The notes under the pieces are model-generated. The model saw only the letters and a list, made by a program, of their open reading frames with translations, ran no database searches and was not told the DNA's origin. From NCBI GenBank assembly GCA_002305755.1, contig DBQV01000025.1:371-64370 (forward strand): a stretch of DNA of 64,000 bases. The letters run 5' to 3'. This document shows positions 32,626 to 40,803 of this stretch, piece after piece. The DNA is from Christensenella sp. UBA1385. Lineage in GTDB: Bacteria > Bacillota > Clostridia > Christensenellales > Aristaeellaceae. The position numbers were made by a program, and so were the translations under genes. Numbering within the stretch: position 1 is the first letter of the stretch; every line of letters begins with the position of its first letter.

Positions 32626-32816
32626 GCCTTCAGCCCCTTTCCCGTAAGGGCGGCCAGCAGCCGCTCCTCCCGCGCGCTGAGGCCACGCTCGCCCTTCAGA
32701 CGCTTGTCCAGCGCGCTCAGGCTCAGGTGCAGCGCCCGCGCGGCCTGCCGGCGGCTGATGCCCAGCAGCGCCAGCTGTGCCCTCCATGATAATGTCTCCT
32801 GTGTGTTGCCCGGCAT
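32622..32816 (-). CDS. Small helix-turn-helix protein upstream of the sigma-like factor
   Basis: 64 residues (ATG 32816, GGAGGGG 8 nt upstream). The body is a helix-turn-helix: LALLGISRRQAARALHLSLSALDKRL, then KGERGLSAREERLLAALTG. It probably binds DNA as a small phage-type repressor or activator. The same transcript carries the DUF1492-type factor. Its promoter (32862-32890) is followed by an inverted repeat resembling a LexA box, so expression may depend on DNA damage or on this protein itself. Confidence 0.72.
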   Translation of the reverse strand: MPGNTQETLSWRAQLALLGISRRQAARALHLSLSALDKRLKGERGLSAREERLLAALTGKGLKA

Positions 32817-32837
32817 GTCAACCCCTCCTCGTAACAA

Positions 32838-32849
32838 GAACACATGTTC
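32838..32849. promoter_or_regulatory. LexA/DinR-like SOS box
   Basis: GAAC-ACAT-GTTC fits the Gram-positive SOS consensus GAAC-N4-GTTC. With flanks it reads AGAACA-CA-TGTTCT. It lies just downstream of the -10 box of the HTH/sigma-like operon, where a repressor would block transcription. It could instead be the operator of the HTH protein itself. Confidence 0.55.
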
Positions 32850-32861
32850 TCTTTTTCTGTG

Positions 32862-32890
32862 AGTATAGGGGGCCGCGGCGGCGCTGTCAA
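32862..32890 (-). promoter_or_regulatory. Promoter of the HTH/sigma-like operon
   Basis: Reading leftward, TTGACA (complement of 32885-32890) and TATACT (complement of 32862-32867) are spaced by 17 nt, a near-consensus promoter. The transcript would start close to the LexA-like box. Confidence 0.75.
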
Positions 32891-32979
32891 CCGCCCGGGA
32901 CAAAACAGAAGCGTAGCGCGTTTTTTTCCGCCGGGCCGCGTTTTGAAACGCGGGGTATGCTGCCGCGCGGGCCGCGACC

Positions 32980-33008
32980 TTGCGCCTGACGGCGCCCGGT
33001 GATATGAT
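32980..33008 (+). promoter_or_regulatory. Promoter of bioY
   Basis: TTGCGC (32980-32985) and TATGAT (33003-33008) with a 17-nt spacer. No BirA-type palindrome was recognised. Confidence 0.5.
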
Positions 33009-33040
33009 CGGTTTCAGACTGCTGCAAGGAGGCGTTTCCC

Positions 33041-33595
33041 TTGACCACCGCAAACAGGCCCTACACTGCTTCCCGGACCGATACCCGCCAGATGGTGCTG
33101 GCCGCGCTCTTTGCGGCGCTGCTGGCCGTCTTTTCCCAGATCCAGATCCCCATGGTGCCCGTGCCCGTCAACCTGGGGCTGCTGGCGGTCTACCTGTGTG
33201 CGCTGACGCTGGAGCCCCGCTGGGCGCTGATCAGCGTGGGGCTGTTCCTGGGCATGGGCGCGGTGGGGCTGCCCGTGTTCGCGGGCTTCCGCGGCGGCCC
33301 GGCGGCGCTGCTGGGCGCGACGGGCGGCTACCTGCTGGGCTATGTGTTCGCATCAGGCCTGATCGTCGCGCTGAGAGAGCGGGCGGACACGCTGGCCGGG
33401 CGCATCGCGCTGCTTTTCGCCGGCATGCTGGCCTGCTACATCCCCGGCACGCTCTGGCTGATGCTGCTCACCGGCCGCACGGCCGCCGAGGCCCTGCCGC
33501 TGGCCGTCTACCCCTTCCTGCCGGGCGACGCGCTGAAGATATTGGTCGCCGCGCTGACGGCCCCGCGCCTGCGCCAGGCGCTCAGGAGAAGCTGA
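33041..33595 (+). CDS. bioY: Biotin ECF transporter substrate-specific component BioY
   Basis: 184 residues, six predicted helices. Family segments are QMVLAALFAALLAVFSQIQIP near the N-terminus (shown with its hydrophobic core), PVNLGLLAVYL, GLPVFAGFRGGPAALLGATG with the conserved glycine-rich turn, and PFLPGDALKILVAA near the end. BioY captures biotin and works with the shared ECF energy module (EcfAA'T), not encoded here. The start is TTG 33041 with AAGGAGG 8 nt upstream; no better ATG exists. Biotin auxotrophy is suggested but not shown. Confidence 0.93.
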   Translation: MTTANRPYTASRTDTRQMVLAALFAALLAVFSQIQIPMVPVPVNLGLLAVYLCALTLEPRWALISVGLFLGMGAVGLPVFAGFRGGPAALLGATGGYLLGYVFASGLIVALRERADTLAGRIALLFAGMLACYIPGTLWLMLLTGRTAAEALPLAVYPFLPGDALKILVAALTAPRLRQALRRS

Positions 33596-33626
33596 GCCTT
33601 CCCTGACCGCGATAAGGGATATACGG

Positions 33627-33665
33627 AAAAAGGCCGCGACCCCGCCCGGGAGCCGCGGCCTTTTC
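33627..33665 (+). terminator. Terminator of bioY
   Basis: GGCCGCG (33632-33638) pairs with CGCGGCC (33654-33660), preceded by AAAAA and followed by TTTT. It can serve the convergent tldE gene as well. Confidence 0.8.
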
Positions 33666-33684
33666 CTGTTTCGTGAGAGGTCTT

Positions 33685-34977
33685 CTATTTCCCCGAGATC
33701 GTGATCCCGTCCACCGCGATGTAGGGCATCAGCATTTCGCCGTCGGCCACGCGCTCTCGGGACAGGCCGCGCAGCTTTTCAAACATGCGGGCCAGGTTGC
33801 CGGAGATCATGGTCTCGCTGACCGCGGGGCCGATCCTGCCGTTCTCGATCAGGAAGCTGTTTTTGGCCACGCCGGAGAAATCACCGTTGGAGGAGGGGCT
33901 GCCGCCCGAGAAACGGTTGACCAGCAGGCCCTTGTCGATGCCCGCGATGATGCTTTCGACGGGAAGCTCGCCCTCCTTCACCACGAGGTTCATGCTGCCG
34001 TTTCCGGCGGGCTCTCGGCCCGTTTTGCGCGCCACAAAGCTGGACAGCATGAAGGATGCCAGCCGGCCGTCCCGGATGATGTCATAGTTTTCACTCAGGC
34101 GGCCATCCGCCTGGTAGCGCTCGCCGCAGACGATGCCGGGGTGCAGCGGGGCGGCGCTGACGGTGAGGCGCGGGTCGGCCACCGCGTCGCCCAGATTGTC
34201 CTTCCACTGGCTGGTGCCGTCCAGTATCACGCCGTCCATCACATAGTTGGAGAGCAGCTCGTAGAGCATGTTGGCGGCGCAGCCGGGGGTGAACACCACC
34301 GGGCCCACGAACTTGCTGTCGGTCTGCACGGTGTCGATCTGCCTTTCCGCCTCGGCCAGCAGGCGGCGGGCCTCGCCCAGCTCGATCAGGGGCTGGTCCA
34401 GGCTGTCGGCGCTGACGCCGCAGCCGTTGAAGCTGGAGGTCTTTTCGCCCTCGTGGCCGGAGAACATCAGGCTGTAGGCGTAGCGGCCCTCGCGGGTCGC
34501 GTACTCAGCGCCCAGGCTGCTGAGGTAGAGCGATTCCGCGCTGTCATGCTCCACGATCATCTGCTCCACCATCACCTTGGGATAATCCCGTTTGATGGTC
34601 TCCAGCAGCTCCCTGGAGCGCTCGAACAGCTTGTCCATATCGCCTTCGGGCGCGCCCAGCGTGAAGCTCTTCCGGCCGCCCTCATACAGCGTCCAGGCAG
34701 GATCGCTCTCCGCGCTTTCGGCGGAGGCCAGGCAGTCCGCCACCGCCTGATCGACGCCCTCCCTGGTGAACTCGTTGATCAATACCTTGCCGCGGCGCTG
34801 ATCCTTGATCAGGGTCAGGTCCAGCCGGTTGTCGATGGTGGTGCGCAGCAGGCTGAACAGCCCGCCATCCACGTTGAACTCGCTCTTTCGGGCGCTGCGG
34901 GCCTCGCAGCAGTATTGCTGGGCGCCGGTGGCCCGCAGCTTCTCAAGCGCGTAGCGCGCGGTTTCCTTCACGTTCAT
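33685..34977 (-). CDS. TldE/PmbA-family protein, partner of TldD
   Basis: 430 residues. Family segments are CEARSARKSEFNVDGG at the start, VVFTPGCAANMLYEL mid-protein, PLHPGIVCGERYQADG, and a C-terminal NGDFSGVAKNSFLIENGRI. The HExxxH motif of the catalytic partner is absent, as expected for TldE (PmbA), which forms the heterodimer with TldD. The pair degrades unfolded leader peptides, as in microcin B17 maturation. The ATG lies directly after the TldD stop, with AGGAGG inside the end of tldD, so the two are produced together. Confidence 0.9.
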   Translation of the reverse strand: MNVKETARYALEKLRATGAQQYCCEARSARKSEFNVDGGLFSLLRTTIDNRLDLTLIKDQRRGKVLINEFTREGVDQAVADCLASAESAESDPAWTLYEGGRKSFTLGAPEGDMDKLFERSRELLETIKRDYPKVMVEQMIVEHDSAESLYLSSLGAEYATREGRYAYSLMFSGHEGEKTSSFNGCGVSADSLDQPLIELGEARRLLAEAERQIDTVQTDSKFVGPVVFTPGCAANMLYELLSNYVMDGVILDGTSQWKDNLGDAVADPRLTVSAAPLHPGIVCGERYQADGRLSENYDIIRDGRLASFMLSSFVARKTGREPAGNGSMNLVVKEGELPVESIIAGIDKGLLVNRFSGGSPSSNGDFSGVAKNSFLIENGRIGPAVSETMISGNLARMFEKLRGLSRERVADGEMLMPYIAVDGITISGK

Positions 34978-36363
34978 TTATCTGCCTCCTATGGTCACGC
35001 GGCACCTGAGGGCCGGGCCGCCCAGGCCCACGGGCATGGGCTGCTTCTTGCCGCAGAAGCCGCTGGACGACCAGTTCACGCTGTCGGACACCATGTCCAC
35101 GGACCTGAGCATGTCAAAGGCCACGCCCGAGATGGTGGTATCCAGAATGGGCCTTGCGATTTTGCCCTTCTTGATCTCGTACCCCATCGAGATGCCGAAC
35201 ATGAACTCGCCCGTGCTGTCGGCCTGGCCGTTGCCGGTCTTCAGCAGGTAGTAGCCGTCGTCCACCGAGGCGATCATGTCTTCCAGCCTGTCCTTGCCCG
35301 GGTGCACGGCGGTGTTTCGCATGCGGATCAGCGGCTCGTCGCTGAACAGCCAGGCCCTCGCGCTGCCCAGCGGCCTGTGGCCGAAGTGCTGGGCGCTCTG
35401 CCTGTTGTGCATGTAGCCCACCAGGATGCCGTCCCTGATCAGCGGCGCGTCCTCGGCCTTCACGCCCTCGTCGTCCACATAGACGGGCAGGGGCGCGGCC
35501 TTGCCAAAGGCGGTGCTTGCAAAGTCCGTCATGGTCACCAGCTCGCTGGCCACGCGCTTGCCAAACATCGGCCCGGCCACGGAGCCGCCCAGCACCAGGT
35601 CGGCCTCCACGGTGTGGCCAACGGCCTCGTGCGCCAGCATGCCGGCCAGCTCGCCGCCCAGGATCACGGTCTTGCTGCCGGCATCCGGGTGCACGCCCTC
35701 GGCCTTGTGCATCACCAGCTCGTACAGCTCGTCCACCTTGGCGTAGAGCCCGGCAGGGTCGGTAAAGTGCCTGTCAAAGGTGCCAAAGCCGCCCAGCGGC
35801 TCGAACACCTCCACCGGCGCGCCATCCCTGCCCTTGGCGGTGAGAAAAATGTAGACATAGCTGCGCGGCTGCAGGCAGTGGCTGAAGAATCCGTCCGAGC
35901 TAAGCAGCAGCTTTTCCATGCTGTCATGGTAGGCCACCAGCGTGCGGCTCTCCAGCCCCGGGTACTTCGACTTGATATAACCGTCCAGCCCCTGCAGGTA
36001 GTCGATATACACCTTCTGGGGCAGGTCGGGGTATTCGGGCAGGTGCGTCTCGCTGCCCTGCGCGACAGGGGGCAGCGCGCCCGTACCGCGCCCCGCGTGG
36101 CGGGCCAGCAGCTCGGCGTTGGCCGTGGCGCTTTCAAGCACCTTGCCCGCCGCTTCGCCCGTCAGCTCCGCCGCCGAGGCGAAACCGTACACCCCGTCCT
36201 TATACACGCGCGCGCCGATGCCGCCCACGCTGGTGCGCTGGTTGGTGGTCAGGCTGCCCGATACCAGGGCGAGCCTGCGGGTCAGGTTGCGCTGCGCGCG
36301 CAGCTCCGTGCTGGCGCCGGGCGCGAAGCCGCCCTTGTATTGGCTGACAATGTCCTGTAGCAA
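34978..36363 (-). CDS. tldD: TldD-family zinc metallopeptidase
   Basis: 461 residues. The catalytic motif HEAVGH is in LAGMLAHEAVGHTVEADLV at about residues 240-258, with the third zinc ligand in the C-terminal half (SSGFCGKKQ near residue 435 in the GG-rich end region). The start is TTG 36363, 8 nt after GGAGG; no ATG precedes the conserved N-terminus. With the adjoining TldE it should form a peptidase that threads unfolded peptides. No RiPP precursor or modifying enzyme is visible beside it, so a housekeeping role is likely. Confidence 0.9.
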   Translation of the reverse strand: MLQDIVSQYKGGFAPGASTELRAQRNLTRRLALVSGSLTTNQRTSVGGIGARVYKDGVYGFASAAELTGEAAGKVLESATANAELLARHAGRGTGALPPVAQGSETHLPEYPDLPQKVYIDYLQGLDGYIKSKYPGLESRTLVAYHDSMEKLLLSSDGFFSHCLQPRSYVYIFLTAKGRDGAPVEVFEPLGGFGTFDRHFTDPAGLYAKVDELYELVMHKAEGVHPDAGSKTVILGGELAGMLAHEAVGHTVEADLVLGGSVAGPMFGKRVASELVTMTDFASTAFGKAAPLPVYVDDEGVKAEDAPLIRDGILVGYMHNRQSAQHFGHRPLGSARAWLFSDEPLIRMRNTAVHPGKDRLEDMIASVDDGYYLLKTGNGQADSTGEFMFGISMGYEIKKGKIARPILDTTISGVAFDMLRSVDMVSDSVNWSSSGFCGKKQPMPVGLGGPALRCRVTIGGR

Positions 36364-36914
36364 TGCTTGTACCTCCTTGGGTTGATGCTGCGTTCAGTTT
36401 AGCAGAAGGAGGGGGAGGGGGTCAAACGGGGAAGGGCCGCGCCGGCCACAGGGAAACGGCCGGCCTTCCTTCACCGCCTTGAGGCGTCTGGCAGCCCGTT
36501 ATTCAGTACCTGCGCCTTCCACGGACGATTCCGGTATGTTTCGGCGGAAAAACCGGGGGAACTCCCAGTCAATGATCCTGGAGGACCAGACGAACGCGCC
36601 GACATCGCAAAACTCATACCGAACGAAGACCTGGGTGCACAGACAGACGAAGGACTTTTTCGCTTTCAGCAGCGCTTGATGATCATGCCTTCTCCTCTCC
36701 ATGAGGGCGCAAGCGCCGTGTTCCGCAGGCGAAGGTCTCGTCTTCTCTCGGCAACAAAAACAAGAAGGCATAAGAAAAGGCCGATTCAGCGTCGGCCCGG
36801 GGAACAGCCGCGGTCGCCAGACTGTTCAATGCGTCTTCAGACACTGCCAGGGAATGGCCTTGAATGCCTGGTGCATGCCGCCGCCTCTACCGGCGATTTT
36901 GGTTTTATTCATAT
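36364..36914. other. 550-nt interval without a credible gene
   Basis: It contains a terminator-like hairpin at 36430-36469 (GCCGGCC/GGCCGGC with GGAAG/CTTCC outer pairs). Short frames exist on both strands, for example a leftward one over 36499-36771, but none has a family signature or a good ribosome site at its first codon. Composition is more mixed than in the neighbours. It may be a degraded gene or acquired non-coding DNA. Confidence 0.5.
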
Positions 36915-37322
36915 TTAATGGCCGTTCCTGTATGCCATCGCCTGCAGGAGCAGGCCCCTGGAGCTGTCGTAGGTGATGGTTTTCAGGGCTTCCTCGGGCG
37001 TGAACCAGCCGCCCTCGCTCACCTCTTCCTGCTGCAGGCTCAGGCTGCCCGAGAGGGGGCTTGCGAGGAAGAAGACGACCTCCTTTTCGCAGCCGGGATA
37101 GGGCGAATAGCGCACCGCGCCGCGGAAGCCCTCCTCAATGGCCACCGAGAGCCCGCTCTCTTCCTTCACCTCGCGCAGGGCGGTCTGCTCCTCGCTCTCG
37201 CCCTCCTCCACATGGCCCTTGGGAAAATCCCAGTGCCCGGCCCTGTGGCGCAGCAGCAGCACCTCGGGGCCGCCTTCTCCCTCGCGCAGCACGATCGCGC
37301 CGCAGGATTTTTCGCTGATCAT
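36915..37322 (-). CDS. Nudix hydrolase (diadenosine tetraphosphatase-like)
   Basis: 135 residues. The Nudix box GHVEEGESEEQTALREVKEE (then SGL) lies at about residues 36-58, giving the G-x5-E-x7-R-E-x2-E-E metal site. HWDFPKGH just before it and the late WFTPEEAL resemble Ap4A hydrolases. It cleaves a nucleoside diphosphate linked to another group; Ap4A is the likely substrate by resemblance. ATG 37322 overlaps the end of the GNAT gene, so it is the third gene of a tight operon. Confidence 0.9.
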   Translation of the reverse strand: MISEKSCGAIVLREGEGGPEVLLLRHRAGHWDFPKGHVEEGESEEQTALREVKEESGLSVAIEEGFRGAVRYSPYPGCEKEVVFFLASPLSGSLSLQQEEVSEGGWFTPEEALKTITYDSSRGLLLQAMAYRNGH

Positions 37323-38198
37323 TCAGTCCTTTCCGAGCCCCAGATAGGGGGCTCCGCCGCCCGGAAGCGCCGGGGCGGCTTTCAGCCAGCGGATCATGCC
37401 GCAGGGGCGCAGGCCGCCTTCGGGGCTCTTTGCCCCCACCGGCAGGCGCAGCACATAGCGCTCCGCCCCCAGCTCCGCGTGCAGGATGGAGAGCGCCTGC
37501 TCCGGGGCAAGGCCCCTCAGCGCCAGCTCCTTCACCAGCACGGCGCCCTCCGCCCGCTCGCACCAGGCATAGCCTTCGGCCCCGTCCAGCGAAAAGCGCA
37601 GCAGAGGGGCCTGCCAGGCGCGCGAGGCCTTGATCATGAAGCCCAGCGCCTGCTCATCCCAGCGGGCGAAGAGCCGGCCTTCCGAAAAGGCCGCGTCGCG
37701 CAGGCGCAAAAGCTCCCCGGCGTCCTCCGCCCGCCACACCTTCGCATCCGCGGGGCGGGGGGCGATATCGGCGGCGGAAACCGTCCTTTCCTCATACACA
37801 AACAGCGTGTCAAAGCCGCGCTTGCCGTAAAAGCGGAACAGCGACTCGCTCGCCGGCACCAGCAGCGCGGCCTGCCCGCCGCGGCTGAGGGTGAGGCGGT
37901 GGGCCTCTTCCATCAGCGCCGTGCTGACGCCCAGGCCGCGGAAGGCTTCGTCCGTGGCGATGGCGAAGTAATAGCGCGCGGGCACCGCCCTGCCGCCGTA
38001 CGCAAGGTCGATCGGCAGCAGGCTGAGCATACCGCGCAGTCTGCCGCCCTCGCTGTCAAGCAGCAGATCCTCCAGCAGTTCCTTTTGCGGCAGACGGTTT
38101 TCGAAATAAAAGTCGGTCGCCTCTTTGGCATCGTGGAAGGCCTGCATCCACAGCTCTTTGACGGCGGGCAGGTCCTCCCGGCGCGCCAGCCTGATCAC
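37323..38198 (-). CDS. GNAT-family acetyltransferase (two-domain)
   Basis: 291 residues. An N-terminal GNAT domain includes YYFAIATDEAFRGLGVSTALMEE (shown in part; acetyl-CoA loop RGLGVS) and LFRFYGKRGF. It is followed by a C-terminal region of about 130 residues with a weaker second GNAT-like fold (LVKELALRGLAPEQALSIL). The length and layout recall the Eis-like enlarged GNATs. Substrate unknown. The GTG start overlaps the DUF2156 stop (GTGA), and the stop abuts the Nudix gene, so translation is coupled on both sides. Confidence 0.82.
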   Translation of the reverse strand: MIRLARREDLPAVKELWMQAFHDAKEATDFYFENRLPQKELLEDLLLDSEGGRLRGMLSLLPIDLAYGGRAVPARYYFAIATDEAFRGLGVSTALMEEAHRLTLSRGGQAALLVPASESLFRFYGKRGFDTLFVYEERTVSAADIAPRPADAKVWRAEDAGELLRLRDAAFSEGRLFARWDEQALGFMIKASRAWQAPLLRFSLDGAEGYAWCERAEGAVLVKELALRGLAPEQALSILHAELGAERYVLRLPVGAKSPEGGLRPCGMIRWLKAAPALPGGGAPYLGLGKD

Positions 38199-39103
38199 GG
38201 CGCGATCTCCTCGGCGCTGTACTTGGCCACCAGGTAGATGGGATCGTAGCTCAGCTTGGCGCGGCGCAGGCCCTCATCGCCCGCATCGTCCTCGCGGTTG
38301 AGAAATTTGTAGCGGGAGGCGTAGTGCTCGGCAAACTGCTGGTTGATGACCTGATAGGCCCCGGGGACGTCCGGATAGGCCTTTTCAAACTGCACCAGGT
38401 ACACATCGTCATTGAGCGGATCGCCGATGGAAAAGGCGATCACACGGCCGTTTGCGCGGATGAGCCCGCCCTGCATCTTCAGCTCTTCATAGTGGTTCAG
38501 CGTTTCTTCCAGCGCGGAAAGCTCGTCGTGCAGGCTTTTTTCATCGCCGCTGTCCATCAGGGCGGCCCACTTGCGGCTCATCTCCCGTACCTCGTCCATG
38601 TTGGCGCGGGTGATCTCTTCAAAGGCCCAGTCCCGGTATTCCTTGCTGAACTTGTTGATGTTGTTGCGTTTCTGAGAGAGCTTCTTGCCGCCCAGGCTGA
38701 TCATCCGCTCGGTCTCGTACACATAGTCAAAGGCCCAGCGGATCTCCTCGATGCGGAATTTGCCGGGATAGAGGGCCTCCAGGCGGATCCTGTCCTCCTC
38801 CAGCAGGGTGTTGAAGCGCAGGGGCTCCCCGCGCGAGGCGGCGTGCGCCTGCATGGCCTCGATCACGGGCAGCAGCGGGCCCGTGCCCATGGGGAAAACG
38901 TAGCTGGGCTTCTCGCCCTCGGCCAGCACGATGGCATAGCCCTCAAAGCGCGCCACGCTGATGTTCAGCACCTTGCGCCAGACAAAGAGGTTGGTAAAGC
39001 TGTATTCCAGCGAGCCCCTGTGCCCGGCGCGGAAACATTCCTCCATCCAATCGCGGTCGCTCAGATCGATCAGCTTGAATTCTAATGCAGAGATGGGATT
39101 CAC
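38195..39103 (-). CDS. DUF2156 protein (phosphatidylglycerol lysyltransferase C-terminal domain-like)
   Basis: 302 residues. The FEM/GNAT-type fold of DUF2156 is indicated by SLEYSFTNLFVWRK, LSQKRNNINKFSK and VYLVQFEKAYPDVPGAYQVIN, followed by FLNREDDAGDEGLRRAK, which is highly conserved in the family. The stand-alone domain lacks the membrane half of MprF, so it is cytosolic. Such proteins may use aminoacyl-tRNA or acyl donors; the precise reaction is unknown. GTG 39103 follows AAGGAAC. It is the first gene of the operon. Confidence 0.85.
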   Translation of the reverse strand: MNPISALEFKLIDLSDRDWMEECFRAGHRGSLEYSFTNLFVWRKVLNISVARFEGYAIVLAEGEKPSYVFPMGTGPLLPVIEAMQAHAASRGEPLRFNTLLEEDRIRLEALYPGKFRIEEIRWAFDYVYETERMISLGGKKLSQKRNNINKFSKEYRDWAFEEITRANMDEVREMSRKWAALMDSGDEKSLHDELSALEETLNHYEELKMQGGLIRANGRVIAFSIGDPLNDDVYLVQFEKAYPDVPGAYQVINQQFAEHYASRYKFLNREDDAGDEGLRRAKLSYDPIYLVAKYSAEEIAP

Positions 39104-39268
39104 CGTTCCTTCCGAAGTATTAGCCGCCCCTGCGCGCCAAAAGGCCGCGGACAGCGGGGCAGATGCGTCTGCCGTGTAAGATTATACCAGCAAAACAGCT
39201 TTTCCACACCCGGCGGGCCAAGTTTTGTAAACATTGGGCAAAAACTGGCTTGCGCGCCGGATTATTGC

Positions 39269-39297
39269 TTGACAGGCCCACCGATGTGTGATATTGT
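39269..39297 (+). promoter_or_regulatory. Promoter of the secreted 237-residue protein
   Basis: TTGACA (39269-39274) and TATTGT (39292-39297) with a 17-nt spacer; it should be strong. AAGGAG precedes the start codon 49 nt downstream. Confidence 0.75.
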
Positions 39298-39345
39298 TCC
39301 CGAAAGCACATTGGATAATACTAAAGACAAGGAGATGGGTTTCAG

Positions 39346-40059
39346 ATGAAAAAACTGCTGGCGACACTGCTTGCGCTGTGCCTGATGATGGGCGCGGGCG
39401 CGGCCCTGACCGAGGAGAACGCGGAAGGCGCGAGAACGCTGTATGTCGTCGAGGTCAGCGAGGACGGCGAAAACTGGATAGGCGTCGCGGATATCGGCCT
39501 TGAGATGTCCCTTGTTCTCCATGAGGATAAGACCTTAACCTTCTATGAGAACGGCGAGGAGGATGGCCGCGGCACCTGGGAAGAGAAGGATGGCTCGCTG
39601 CTGATGACCGTGGAGGAAGAAAGCATCACCTTAACCCCTCTTGAAGGCACGGAAGAATTTGTGGGCGCGCTGCCCAGCGGCGAGCAGCTGAAGCTCTCCG
39701 CCACCGCCCCCGAAGCCTTGGTGCTGCCCGCGCTGAAAGAAGCCGGGACGCTTGAGGAGTTTGACGGCGTCTACCGGCTCTACGCGCTGGGGATACCTGA
39801 AGAAGAGGGCGAGGTAACAGGCTTTAAGGCGGAGCTGATCGAGAGCCTTGGGCTTGACTTTCTGCTGGGAGACTTTGGCCTTAATGAGGTCAAAATCGAA
39901 GGCGGCATGATGACCGTGGGCGAAGCCTCTGACCAGCTGGTGCTCAAGGACGGGCAGCTGATCAAGGAGGGGGATGAGGCCCTCTCCCTCAGCCTGACGG
40001 AAAACGGCATCTGCCTGAATACCGAGATGGCGATGCTCTACTACGAAAAGGCCGAATAA
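39346..40059 (+). CDS. Secreted acidic protein of unknown function
   Basis: 237 residues. A signal peptide (KKLLATLLALCLMMGAGAAL) is followed by a glutamate-rich mature protein. It contains two lipocalin-like or beta-barrel-like stretches: LVLHEDKTLTFYENGEED then GTWEEKDGSLLMTVEEE, and near the end EVKIEGGMMTVGEASDQLVL then ENGICLNTEMAMLYYEK. The repeated pattern of a graded response to a value (D-G-x-G-x-W-x-x-x-x-x-x-L) recalls DUF-type extracellular proteins of gut clostridia. No anchor is seen. It has its own promoter and terminator. Confidence 0.7.
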   Translation: MKKLLATLLALCLMMGAGAALTEENAEGARTLYVVEVSEDGENWIGVADIGLEMSLVLHEDKTLTFYENGEEDGRGTWEEKDGSLLMTVEEESITLTPLEGTEEFVGALPSGEQLKLSATAPEALVLPALKEAGTLEEFDGVYRLYALGIPEEEGEVTGFKAELIESLGLDFLLGDFGLNEVKIEGGMMTVGEASDQLVLKDGQLIKEGDEALSLSLTENGICLNTEMAMLYYEKAE

Positions 40060-40076
40060 ACGGCGCCGTCCGATAC

Positions 40077-40111
40077 AAAACGAGCCGCGGCACTGGCCGC
40101 GGCTCGTTTTT
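40077..40111. terminator. Bidirectional terminator
   Basis: CGAGCCGCGG (40081-40090) and CCGCGGCTCG (40097-40106) form a perfect 10-bp stem with A4 before and T5 after. It serves the secreted protein gene and the convergent glmM operon. Confidence 0.9.
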
Positions 40112-40124
40112 CATGCCTGATGGC

Positions 40125-40790
40125 TCATTTTTCGATCTGCGCCGCGCAGCTGCCGTCACCCTTGAGCAGGTGATTTTCCGGCACGAAGCCGCGCACGCTG
40201 CACAGGGGGTAGATGCGGGCATGGCGGCCCAGCACGGAGCCGGGGTTGAGCACGCTGTGGCAGCCTACCTCGGCATAGTCCCCCACCATCGCGCCCACCT
40301 TTTTGCGGCCCGTGGGGAAGCTCTCGCCCCCCGCCTTCACGACCACAAGGCTCTTGTCGCCCTTCACGTTGGAGGTCAGCGCTCCTGCGCCCAGATGCGC
40401 CTTATAGCCCAGCACGCTGTCGCCCACGTAATTGTAGTGCGGCACCTGCACACCGTCAAAGAGCACAGCGTTTTTAAGCTCCGTGGAGTTGCCCACCACG
40501 GCGCCCTTGCCCACGATGGCGCTGCCGCGGATGAAAGCGCAGTGGCGCACCTCGGCCCCGCTGTCGATGATGAGGGGCCCGGCCAGAAACGCGCTGGGCG
40601 CTACTTTCGCGTCCCGCGCCACCCAGATCTCCTCGCCCCGCCGCTCAAAGAGTTTGGGGTCAAGCGTGGGGCCGATCCTTCGGATATAGTCGCTGATGCC
40701 GTCCAGCACCTCCCAGGGGTAGGTCCTGCCTTCAAACAGCTCGCGCGCCAGCGTCTTATCCAGATCAAACAGTTCGCGGATCTCGATCAT
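40125..40790 (-). CDS. Left-handed beta-helix protein resembling the GlmU acyltransferase domain
   Basis: 221 residues. A short helical N-terminus (LFDLDKTLARELFEGRTYPWEVLD) is followed by hexapeptide repeats (VAPSAFLAGPLIIDSGAEV, AIVGKGAVVGNSTEL, VLGYKAHLGAGALTSNVKGD) and a C-terminal turn (AMVGDYAEVGCHSVLNPGSVLG). HYNYVGDSVLG matches the GlmU active-site region where UDP-GlcNAc precursors are acetylated. The uridylyltransferase half is missing. It is 13 nt downstream of glmM, so a role in amino-sugar nucleotide synthesis is likely, perhaps acetylating GlcN-1-P or acting in a related pathway. Confidence 0.8.
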   Translation of the reverse strand: MIEIRELFDLDKTLARELFEGRTYPWEVLDGISDYIRRIGPTLDPKLFERRGEEIWVARDAKVAPSAFLAGPLIIDSGAEVRHCAFIRGSAIVGKGAVVGNSTELKNAVLFDGVQVPHYNYVGDSVLGYKAHLGAGALTSNVKGDKSLVVVKAGGESFPTGRKKVGAMVGDYAEVGCHSVLNPGSVLGRHARIYPLCSVRGFVPENHLLKGDGSCAAQIEK

Positions 40791-40803
40791 CGCCCCGTCC
40801 TCC

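Noticed and set aside
32622..33053. Long N-terminal extension of the HTH protein
   Set aside because: It would run through the promoter and the LexA-like box; ATG 32816 has a proper ribosome site.
33673..36360. 895-codon antisense frame over tldD and tldE
   Set aside because: Repetitive His/Gln/Ala/Gly translation with no domain; both opposite-strand genes have full family motifs.
36499..36771. 90-codon leftward frame in the gene-poor gap
   Set aside because: No family signature or ribosome site, and the strand composition is not coding-like. I left the interval as unexplained.
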